A DNA stretch of 32,500 nucleotides from Chrysomallon squamiferum (lineage: Eukaryota; Mollusca; Gastropoda; Neomphalida; Peltospiridae), in assembly GCA_012295275.1 (NCBI GenBank), contig CM022677.1, positions 25,013,121 through 25,045,620 on the forward strand. Reading direction: 5' to 3'. Both the position numbers and the translations under genes were made by a program. A model generated the notes under the pieces. That model saw only the letters and a program-made list of their open reading frames with translations. It had not been told where the DNA came from and made no database searches. Shown here piece after piece: positions 24,625 through 30,278 of this stretch (the stretch's first letter is position 1; every line of letters begins with the position of its first letter).

Positions 24625-27033
24625 AGGCAAGGGGCAGATAGAGAAAAGGAAATTAAATATATCGTCTGTTGAGAAACTGGGAAAGCAGGGAAAAGTGGCA
24701 GATGACACTAAAGAAATGGAGCAGTTAGTGAAAATCATGGGAGTCAATATCTAGACAAATGAAGGCTGACATTTTGGGGGTATTTCGGCACAAAGCAGCC
24801 ACATAAAGGGACAGGGAAGGCTGCCCTCCTATTACTGCATAGAAGAAACACTGTATATACAGTCATCTATTGTAACAGATATCTATTACTGCACACAGCT
24901 AAACACAGTTTTTGTAACCATAGATACACAGATATGCAGAGTCAGAAATGTACCTTCGATGTTTCAGTTTATCAAGTATTAGAGTTAGGAACTGTTACTT
25001 TAGTCATTAAATTATGAATTTTATTACTTCAGTTATTAGTATTTCACTGAGCAAACTTTAAAAAGGATAGCTAAGTGGTAACATCGTCTGTCTTTGGAAG
25101 CCAGGTGATGAATGGGTGACACAGGTTCGAGTCTCATCAGCGTCATTTGTGAGGTTGTGATTGGACTTTGTCATCCGTAACAGTTTATTCACGAATATTG
25201 TCTACGTGCAGAGTCTAATCAGACGTACATAAGACAGAGAATATTCAGTCCTGAGTACTTACATACACAGAGACATACATACATACATACATACAAACAC
25301 ACATAAAGACAGTTACCGTGGATGTTTTAGTTTGTCCAGTATTAAAGGAAGCAGTAGAGGTATTGACTCCACATTCACCAACTGACTTGCAGCAGTCAAA
25401 GCCATGTAGTTGTCCAGGATGTTGCTGCTTTTCAAATCCTGGCAGTGAAAAAAAGAAAAATTCAAAATAAAACAAGAGAAACATACTGTCCAGTTCCTTG
25501 CTTGATTCAGATTATAAAGATTTTTAAGTGGATCAGGCATAATACTAACGAATGGTTGAATGAAATTATATTTATTTTCTCATTATTAATGTAAAATAAT
25601 CACACTGAAAAGTCATCTAAAGAGAATATTTTAACCAGTTTTAGAGAAGTTTACTGTAGTGGTATTATCTTTTCTTAAAACTGTAATAACGTTTCAAGAA
25701 AGAATTTCTCAATCTCGCATGAAAGGAGATTGTAGATTTTTTTTTTTTTTATTTACCTTCTGAATCGTGTTAATCAGCAGAACAATCATTTCATCACCTT
25801 CGTGCAGCATTAAGGCAACAGACATGTAACCTGAAACAAACAAATAAATTTCAGTGGCCTTGTATTTATTAAAATTGAAAGAAATTGCAAGAATACACAA
25901 AATACATCAAAAAAATAAAGAATGAGAATGTGTGTTTATGAGTGAGAGAGAAGAAAATGTCATTTGGTATTGTTATAAAAATTATATACAAATTTAGTTA
26001 TCTATACATTGGATGGATGAATTAGTTATCTGTACATTGATAGCATTATTGATTAATTAACTCACCTACAGGTTGATAATTGATAATAAATTGTTTTAAA
26101 ATAAATATTGTATATTTATAATATATAATTATTAACTCACCTATATGTTGATAAAATGTCGTTTGGTATTTCGTTATAAGATGTGATACTGTATATTTAT
26201 AATATATAAATTAACTCACCTATATGTTGATAGTTCGCTATAAGATGTGATATTGTATATTTATAATATATAAATTAACTCACCTGTATATTGACTGTTA
26301 GTATATAACTGCTGTATTGTTTACACACTCACCTATACGTTTGCTAATGCCTGTTCCTTTCTGTGCTAGTTTAACTGCGTGGATGTGAATGAACGAAGTG
26401 TCATAACCCAACATTGAACAGAAAGTCAGTCTACCCAGATAGTCACAGATCTGATACTGAAAACAGAATTAAAATAATAATTAGATACGAAATCTATAAA
26501 ATAATTTAAATAATAATTACACACACACACTCACACACATAGATACATATATTAATATATACACACATATGTACATATACATATATTAAGAAATGATCAT
26601 TGTCAATACAGTTTAACACACAAACAGAATATAAATGAAATAAAAGTTTAATTTTGTTCCCTCTAGAAATATCTATCAATGTTATATTTTACTAAAATGC
26701 TAAATGACAAATGCTGTAGATGAATGCAGTAATCATTCTTCTTGCAATAAATAAGCTTTTAATTTTGTAATAATACTGAGGTTCACTGATCATATGAAAG
26801 TAAGCCAAACATACATAAACACATAGAATCACACAAACATACACTCATCCAAACAGAGAAACATAAACAGATAAACACAGAACATACACATATACACACA
26901 CACACAACACATACACACCAGCACATATATATGAACAGAGAATAGTAGATATATACTCACATAGAAATAAATGTACAGATAAACACATACACAGACAAAA
27001 TATACATACACATAAACATATATAAGTAAAATA

Positions 27034-27072
<39 letters not shown>

Positions 27073-27526
27073 ATGTACTCTCACAAGACATACAAAAACA
27101 GAACAACTTACACTGGAGATGTCTGGCTGTGCTATCACTTTTTGCAACATCTCCATTTCTCTGTGTACTATCTGCTCTTCCTCCTTCAGAATAAATACAT
27201 GACAGTTTTAAATAAGTAAGTTACTTCCTCACAGTCTTATATAAGCAATTTTAGAATTACTCTTTAATTTTTTACAGGATAAATGCCTTGAGATTATTCA
27301 TAGAAAAATAATAAAATTTGTCTATGTAATGACTAAGTCTTATGATTTGTTGTGAAACAATAAATAGGTTTTAAATTCAACAGAATAAACATAAATTGAA
27401 TTGATGTGTTGAAAAGTTCTGTACAATATAAGTATGTTGGTTATTATTAAATGACTACCATAGAAAGGAAAATAGATTAAAAACAATAAACACACTTGTA
27501 GATACATACACACAGTGATAAACACT

Positions 27527-27605
<79 letters not shown>

Positions 27606-27933
27606 AAAATAACACACCGATATCAAGATAAATATTAAAATTTATGAAACATATAAAAGAAGAAACAGAAAAGATATACGCAGTCTGTAACTGAGAAACA
27701 ACAACAACAAACAAACAAACAAACAAACAAACAAAAAAGAAAACAGATACTGAGACAGACAGACTGAATAATTATTTACTTACATATTTTGACTCGGTAC
27801 TATTAACCTGATTAATGAAAGTCTGAAAGCCTCTTGGTGGTACATTTTTATTCGGCCTATTACTCCCTCCAAGAATATTTTCCGAGAGGAATTTCGGAAA
27901 TGACGCGAGTGTTTTTTCAACAATATCACTCAT
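14048..27933 (-). CDS. AP4E1: AP-4 complex subunit epsilon (AP4E1), 20 coding exons, about 985 residues
   Basis: Large subunit of the AP-4 adaptor, which packs cargo at the trans-Golgi network without clathrin. The start MSDIVEKTLASFP and blocks such as MLGYDTSFIHIHAVKLAQKG, LPWLQIQLLRILGLLG, SHQVTVVECLDEQD and SGVRRVWGQEG match human AP-4 epsilon closely. Residues from about 50 to 605 form the adaptin helical-repeat trunk. From about 640 the chain is a disordered hinge with conserved short islands. The joined exons keep frame at all 19 junctions. 18 introns are GT-AG and intron 11 is AT-AC. The human protein is 1137 residues and has a C-terminal ear; this one ends without it. Exons: 27933-27784, 27183-27112, 26456-26333, 25830-25757, 25438-25317, 24496-24337, 23955-23789, 23451-23378, 22604-22482, 21871-21762, 21081-20942, 19775-19672, 19075-18969, 18471-18253, 17683-17612, 17345-17240, 16111-15979, 15757-15661, 15160-15089, 14779-14048. 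Confidence 0.93.
14363..14551 (-). repeat. AP4E1: In-frame 30-bp coding repeat in AP4E1 (DLIGQxxETx)
   Basis: Six units: HLIGQHDEKK, DLIGRGDDTK, DLIGQRSETT, DLISQHNETR, DRLIRQRNETT, NLIGQL. One unit has an extra residue, yet the frame is kept. Confidence 0.9.
14862..14908. repeat. (GT)n microsatellite in AP4E1 intron 19
   Basis: About 23 perfect GT units. Confidence 0.97.
15089..15160 (-). CDS. AP4E1: AP4E1 exon 19
   Basis: EAELKQKKEQLAQALFEGIS then DKQQ, phase 0 at both ends, donor GTGAGA. It corresponds to human EEKEKQLLASSLFVGLG, a conserved hinge motif. Confidence 0.86.
15383..15485. repeat. Possible short dispersed element in AP4E1 intron 18
   Basis: GGCCACCTGCCCATAACAGC and GGCCACCTGTCAAATACAGC are two copies of one motif about 75 bp apart. 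A related fragment lies at 1695-1785. Confidence 0.4.
15531..15567. repeat. (GA)n microsatellite
   Basis: About 18 GA units. A second GA array lies at 15896-15924 in intron 17. Confidence 0.95.
15661..15757 (-). CDS. AP4E1: AP4E1 exon 18
   Basis: (R)LTGLNMSGVRRVWGQEGLI then CQQADSDKVTIPQ; phase 2 in, phase 0 out. It matches human LKLEGIKKLWGKEGYLP, a conserved island in the hinge. Confidence 0.87.
15979..16111 (-). CDS. AP4E1: AP4E1 exon 17
   Basis: NLSEAVYQSDYREVSPAKSS then ...GSGKTDHSSQT; phase 1 in, phase 2 out, donor GTACAA. Ser-rich hinge. CpG-bearing coding sequence in an AT-rich setting. Confidence 0.82.
16150..16280. repeat. (AATG)n / (AAAT)n tetranucleotide region
   Basis: Degenerate GAATGAAT and AAATAAAT tetramers, 40 bp upstream of the exon 17 acceptor. 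Confidence 0.9.
16418..16795. repeat. Minisatellite, 22-bp unit, about 17 copies, in AP4E1 intron 16
   Basis: The unit is ATTAAACAGTAAAGATTAGT plus GG or GT, with C/T variants. It is very regular, so recently amplified or homogenised. Confidence 0.97.
17240..17345 (-). CDS. AP4E1: AP4E1 exon 16
   Basis: CDFTLSFLDDDVAMAIENGA then VPYRIKSLRQQETSN plus one base. It matches human ASLSFLDGFVAEGLSQGAAP. Two donors fit: GTAAGA after 17240 (chosen) or GTAATT six bases earlier; both keep phase 1. Confidence 0.85.
17612..17683 (-). CDS. AP4E1: AP4E1 exon 15
   Basis: KVTELRQLINLSVNIPRKEK then NNKT, with donor GTAAAA. The 3' end is in an A/T-rich stretch and less certain than the others. Confidence 0.72.
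17955..18085. repeat. (AAT)n / (GAT)n / (TTA)n compound array
   Basis: Imperfect trinucleotide array in AP4E1 intron 14; ends in TTATTA, so it can fold back on the AATAAT part. Confidence 0.92.
18253..18471 (-). CDS. AP4E1: AP4E1 exon 14
   Basis: VTGQTSHDLGNSSAVVPVLL then ...SDLPLTASFLKQ, 73 codons, phase 0 at both ends. Helical-repeat content near the end of the trunk; less conserved. Confidence 0.88.
18895..18980. repeat. 28-bp tandem repeat including the exon 13 donor
   Basis: Units at 18915-18942 and 18943-18970 (CACACAGACACACCCTG then CTGACTCCCCC or TTGACTCACCC), with a partial third copy in the last bases of exon 13. The second unit holds the working donor. Confidence 0.85.
18969..19075 (-). 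CDS. AP4E1: AP4E1 exon 13
   Basis: (N)YHQFDEDFRLYLNEKYLTC then ...TTVLKLAVW; phase 1 in, phase 0 out, donor GTGAGT, which is the first unit of a 28-bp tandem repeat. Confidence 0.9.
19140..19395. repeat. (AAT)n and (AAAT)n arrays
   Basis: Degenerate tri- and tetranucleotide arrays in AP4E1 intron 12. AAAC tetramers recur at 19613-19650. Confidence 0.9.
19672..19775 (-). CDS. AP4E1: AP4E1 exon 12 (starts at an AC acceptor)
   Basis: (A)LYPDFRWYMETMHSVLLCV then NTDELTSVVSNFIQH plus one base, donor GTAAGT. With this start ISQLAAALYPDFRWYMETM aligns without a gap to human IAELAEKYAPDNAWFIQTM. Confidence 0.88.
19812..20105. repeat. Minisatellite, 28-bp unit (ACTACTGCCACTACTACAAC...)
   Basis: About nine copies of CTAACTACTGCCACTACTAC plus AACAACAA, with length variants. 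It grades out of a TAC array. Confidence 0.95.
20355..20420. repeat. (TAC)n microsatellite
   Basis: About 19 units near the middle of intron 11. Shorter TAC arrays lie at 20516-20546 and 20671-20704. Confidence 0.95.
20790..20912. repeat. (TA)n / (CA)n / (TATG)n array next to the U12 donor
   Basis: Dinucleotide arrays start about 30 bp inside intron 11. Confidence 0.93.
20942..21081 (-). CDS. AP4E1: AP4E1 exon 11 (ends at the U12-type donor)
   Basis: TLKLLVGIANMSNVNTICSK then ...KLEIANQISQLAA plus two bases. It is followed by ATATCCTTTT, the exact minor-spliceosome donor. The only nearby GT (20931) gives a phase that cannot join exon 12. Confidence 0.9.
21225..21752. repeat. Long (TTA)-based array in AP4E1 intron 10
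   Basis: About 525 bp of TTA, TTG, TAC triplets. It ends nine bases from the exon 10 donor. The 185- to 195-residue poly-Leu and poly-Asn frames here are artefacts. Confidence 0.97.
21762..21871 (-). CDS. AP4E1: AP4E1 exon 10
   Basis: (G)IKALSALIRVDPVYATSHQ then VTVVECLDEQDEAIQRQ; phase 1 in, phase 0 out. The donor GTAATA is set directly against a 525-bp TTA-type array. Confidence 0.93.
22482..22604 (-). CDS. AP4E1: AP4E1 exon 9
   Basis: (A)VLYECIITTTSVKPNSDLL then ...SSSHNLRYL; phase 1 in and out, donor GTACAC. It aligns with human AILFECVHTVYSIYPKSELL. Confidence 0.93.
22655..23290. repeat. Compound repeat block in AP4E1 intron 8
   Basis: A composite unit (GA run, CAAGATATATAT, ATAATATTTATTACTAC, TAC array) occurs at 22658-22855 and again at 22856-23010. 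It is followed by two copies of the exon 12-boundary family at 23009-23065 and 23211-23290, with a TAC array between. Confidence 0.8.
23378..23451 (-). CDS. AP4E1: AP4E1 exon 8
   Basis: (S)LSHMMYPVLSEVLIRHQLKE then NIAY; phase 2 in, phase 1 out, donor GTAAGA. It aligns with human SELMYDVLDESLRRAEL. Confidence 0.92.
23511..23537. repeat. Poly(A) tract in AP4E1 intron 7
   Basis: 27 A residues on the plus strand. Confidence 0.95.
23789..23955 (-). CDS. AP4E1: AP4E1 exon 7
   Basis: KDPEKYVSVGESLVKILHQV then ...PLPWLQIQLLRILGLLG; phase 0 in, phase 2 out, donor GTAAGG. PWLQIQLLRILGLLG is identical to human. Confidence 0.95.
24000..24335. repeat. (AAAT)n, (AAT)n and (AAAC)n arrays in AP4E1 intron 6
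   Basis: AAAT at 24005-24038, AAT at 24128-24179, then AAAC/AAAT tetramers at 24205-24331. The last array ends about 5 bp from the exon 6 donor. Confidence 0.93.
24337..24496 (-). CDS. AP4E1: AP4E1 exon 6
   Basis: (R)ELVRSRAVHCLHKMFIKAP then ...LLLGDRDPGVISAVLNILSL, phase 2 in, phase 0 out. DRDPGV corresponds to human DRDVGV. Confidence 0.95.
24555..24620. repeat. (TA)n microsatellite in AP4E1 intron 5
   Basis: About 30 perfect TA units. Confidence 0.97.
24626..24754 (+). other. Coding-like fragment of unknown origin
   Basis: 42 codons without stop after the TA array, including VEKLGKQGKVADDTKEMEQL then VKIMGVNI and a stop. The composition is protein-like rather than simple sequence. No start, splice sites or relatives recognised. 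It could be a relic of a mobile element or chance. Confidence 0.2.
24954..24991 (-). pseudogene. Partial duplicate of AP4E1 exon 5 (last 12 codons plus donor)
   Basis: Reads FLTLILDKLKHR plus AG, then GTACAT. Exon 5 ends LLPLILDKLKHP plus CG, then GTAACT. A CAG stands right before it, so the phases (0 in, 2 out) equal those of exon 5. An in-frame TAA lies upstream. Most likely a relic of exon duplication. Confidence 0.6.
25064..25250 (+). mobile_element. tRNA-derived SINE-like element in AP4E1 intron 5
   Basis: An RNA polymerase III A-box-like TAGCTAAGTGG at 25068 and a B box GGTTCGAGTC at 25124-25133 stand at tRNA-like spacing. A non-tRNA body follows (TTGTGAGGTTGTGATTGGAC, TCATCCGTAACAG, GTCTACGTGCAGAG). 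It is inserted antisense to AP4E1. The 3' boundary is uncertain. Confidence 0.65.
25317..25438 (-). CDS. AP4E1: AP4E1 exon 5
   Basis: DLKSSNILDNYMALTAASQL then ...LLLPLILDKLKHP; phase 0 in, phase 2 out, donor GTAACT. It matches human DLQSTNLVEVCMALTVVSQ. Confidence 0.95.
25757..25830 (-). CDS. AP4E1: AP4E1 exon 4
   Basis: (G)YMSVALMLHEGDEMIVLLIN then TIQK; phase 1 in, phase 0 out. It matches human GYLAVSLFLHES...LLVNTVVK. Confidence 0.95.
26055..26345. repeat. Minisatellite made of copies of the AP4E1 exon 3 donor
   Basis: CTCACCTATA or a near variant (minus: TATAGGTGAG) occurs at 26061, 26136, 26215 and 26279, and the working donor is at 26328. Between them run shared segments (ATAAGATGTGATA, GTATATTTATAATATATAA). 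Spacing is 49-79 bp. Confidence 0.88.
26333..26456 (-). CDS. AP4E1: AP4E1 exon 3
   Basis: YQICDYLGRLTFCSMLGYDT then SFIHIHAVKLAQKG...KRI, ending in phase 1 with donor GTGAGT. The LGYD...HAVKLAQ block is the classic adaptin signature. Copies of its donor fill the adjacent intron. Confidence 0.95.
26870..27067. repeat. CA-rich tract ending in (CA)n
   Basis: Diffuse ACACAT/ACATAT sequence, with a pure CA run at 27040-27067, in AP4E1 intron 2. Confidence 0.9.
27112..27183 (-). CDS. AP4E1: AP4E1 exon 2
   Basis: 24 codons, EEEQIVHREMEMLQK to QPDISS, phase 0 at both ends, donor GTAAGT. It aligns with the human SKHEEEKLIQQEL region. Confidence 0.9.
27529..27602. repeat. (GA)n microsatellite in AP4E1 intron 1
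   Basis: About 36 perfect GA units. A CAAA/AAAC tetramer array follows at 27708-27735. Confidence 0.97.
27784..27933 (-). CDS. AP4E1: AP4E1 exon 1
   Basis: 50 codons from the start MSDIVEKTLASFPKFLSE to ...NQVNSTESKY, with donor GTAAGT. MSDIVEKTL is identical to the human N-terminus, which fixes the start. Confidence 0.93.
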
Positions 27934-28896
27934 GAAGACTGTGTAGGCAAAACTAGATGATCATCTTCATCCTACTTTGTTGGTGTTTGCGGTATAAGGG
28001 AAATAACTCTAACATTTTATAGTATCGATTCTCCCAACTGCCCATAAACAGACAGTAGTTATCAAGACAGTACACATTTCCGACATTTTTCTTGAGGGGT
28101 TATATCAAAAGGTGGCGGTTTTATAATTACTTAAACATTCTAGCAATTTGTACAGGGACAGAGTATGCCATAAAGCGGCCTCTAAGCAATACCTTAAAAA
28201 GAACAGCTTCAACTATAAATAAAAAGGCAACAACAGCAAAAATCACAGTCTCTATAATATATAAATAATAATCAAAAGACATATATAAACACAATTATGA
28301 AATAAGATTCTTTGACCTGTTTTGAATATCCTCTCCTAGACCATAACTGATAAACATTAAAGAAAACTTAATGTCCTGTTTCATGCTACATTTGGGTTTC
28401 TATTATCATAATCTTGTTTTACAACCTGGTTGATATCGCGGAAAAACAAAACTAAACAAAGCAACATGTCAAAATTTATTAGTTCACAAATAATATGCCT
28501 TTGAGCCAGGTCTTCGTGCATTTTATTATTCAAGAAATCTTGGCTAAACATTACATTACCAAAAAAACAAAACAAAAAACAAAAATAGTTTTTCTGTGAC
28601 TGTATATCTTTCTAGTACCCTGCCTAGCAATTTCAACTGACTAACGGTAAAAATAAGCAGAACATACATTATTGCATCATACCAGTACGAACATTAATAT
28701 GGGAAGTTTTAAAATAAATGTTACTAAAGTTTGTTTAAAATTAAAACAAATGAAACGTATCCACTGTCAATAAAAAAGAAATTATTTAAACAAATCCAAA
28801 ATAGCCACGATCATTAAAATTAACTAAAATTCGTTTTGGTAGTTTAATAAAGGGTATAAAGGGCTTGGATCAGCGGTGTAGAGAGGTTTTGCTGTA
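27934..28896. other. Intergenic stretch upstream of AP4E1
   Basis: About 1 kb between the AP4E1 start codon and the poly(A) signal of the SOD-like gene. Probably contains the AP4E1 promoter; AGGGAAATAACTCT lies at 27997-28010. A 64-residue minus-strand frame at 28381-28575 has no recognisable features. Confidence 0.5.
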
Positions 28897-28902
28897 TTTA
28901 TT
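28897..28902 (-). terminator. Poly(A) signal of the SOD-like gene
   Basis: AATAAA about 27 bp past the stop codon on the minus strand. Confidence 0.5.
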
Positions 28903-28928
28903 TCTACAAATCACACATCGCTGACATT

Positions 28929-30278
28929 CTAATGGTCTTTTCTGGCTGTTGAAACTGAATCGGAATCTGCTGCATCGTAAGGCAAACTGGCTTGAACCGG
29001 TTCTACGTAACGCGTTGGATCAGTCGTGTAAGTCACGTGAGGTGCCGAACTGACTTGTGACAGCTGTTCGTCTGGAGAATTTCGAGTATACGACGTCACG
29101 TCAGAGTTCTGCGAAGGCGATTCAAACCTGTCATCACCCGTCTGTGAACTTGGATGGTACTGGCCAGAATTAATTTTATTATCAACAGATTCAGAGCCGC
29201 TTCTCGCAGAGTTTGGAGACTCGGCGACTTGCGCGTGAGAAGAAATATCATTAGCGTTGTGCGACGTCGTTAATGTAACGTCGTTTCCGATTGGTCCAGA
29301 AGACGTTGTGTCTCTGCGGTCAGCAATTCTGTCTCCTTCGTCTATGTTTACGGTTATTTCCGTGTTTGGGGCAGCGTGTGACGACGCAACGTCTTCATAG
29401 ACGTCACCATTTGGTCTGGCCTCGACTTCATCATCGCGACTCCGATCTACAGGTTCGACGTTGTTGGACGGTCTCGTTTCATAAGTGGGAGTTTCAGAAC
29501 CGCGATTGTCATCAGTAGATCGATACTCGTTATTAATCACCTCTTTGTCGTCACCTCTGCTAGGTCCATTTTGCTCCTGTTTGTCGTAATATCGTTCATC
29601 CTGTCTGCCATCTCTTTCTTCAGGATCTTTCCTGTCTTCGGAAATCCTTCCACGATCAGAAGACGATCCGTCTCCTTCAGCTCGGCCGCGGTCAGCGTTG
29701 TCTGAATAATGATCTCCATCTCTTTCTTTCTGGCGCGGTTCGTTGTCAGCGTCAGCAGACCTGTCCTGCCCGTCGGTAGGTATGAACTTCTCCTCCTCGC
29801 TGAAGCTAGGAATGCTGTTGAACCCGGCTCCAAATGCTTCACTGGCAGCGTTCTTGTTGTCCGGTGACGACGTACCGAAGAGCGGAGACCGTCCCAGGAA
29901 GCCCTTACGTCCAGGAAACTGAGGGGGAGACGGGGGCTGGTCTAAGTGATGCAGCGAAGGCGAAAGAACGCCGTGGAAGTCCGTCTTCTGAAACGGGTGG
30001 CTTCCCAGGTTACTGAAGTCGCTGAAACTCAGGTCAAACATGCCTGAAAATCTCTTTGGACTGTTTCTGCTGCCGAACGACAAACCTTTGTTTTGGTTTG
30101 AGAAGAACGGACGGTTGCCGAATATGCTCGCGCTTGCTGACGGTTTGTCCGCGATGTCAAACGAACCCTGGCCGCCGAGTCGAGGCTCGTTTCGTTCTTG
30201 ACGTCTTTCGGTGACGTCATCAGCTGCGTGTCCTATGACGCAACAACCAACGGGATTTTGACCAGATTCGTCAAAGAT
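28929..30278 (-). CDS. SOD-like gene, last exon: end of the SOD fold plus disordered tail
   Basis: Acceptor TTTTTCAG before 30278. 449 residues and a stop. It opens IFDESGQNPVGCCVIGHA, then a basic/Gly stretch (FGNRPFFSNQNKGLSFGSRN), Phe/Pro-rich motifs (PPSPPQFPGRKGFLGRSPLF), and a long run of Asp-Arg-Ser-Gly sequence (DRSADADNEPRQKERDGDHY and similar), ending SVSTARKDH. No transmembrane segment and only the two Cys residues at the start. GC and CpG content is far above the surroundings. Confidence 0.88.
   Translation of the reverse strand: MFDESGQNPVGCCVIGHAADDVTERRQERNEPRLGGQGSFDIADKPSASASIFGNRPFFSNQNKGLSFGSRNSPKRFSGMFDLSFSDFSNLGSHPFQKTDFHGVLSPSLHHLDQPPSPPQFPGRKGFLGRSPLFGTSSPDNKNAASEAFGAGFNSIPSFSEEEKFIPTDGQDRSADADNEPRQKERDGDHYSDNADRGRAEGDGSSSDRGRISEDRKDPEERDGRQDERYYDKQEQNGPSRGDDKEVINNEYRSTDDNRGSETPTYETRPSNNVEPVDRSRDDEVEARPNGDVYEDVASSHAAPNTEITVNIDEGDRIADRRDTTSSGPIGNDVTLTTSHNANDISSHAQVAESPNSARSGSESVDNKINSGQYHPSSQTGDDRFESPSQNSDVTSYTRNSPDEQLSQVSSAPHVTYTTDPTRYVEPVQASLPYDAADSDSVSTARKDH

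Noticed and set aside
28381-28575. A 64-residue minus-strand frame between the SOD-like gene and AP4E1
   Set aside because: No recognisable domain and no supported start or splice context; best left as intergenic or 3' UTR.
29537-29842. A 101-residue frame overlapping the last exon of the SOD-like gene
   Set aside because: Out-of-frame shadow of the long acidic tail.
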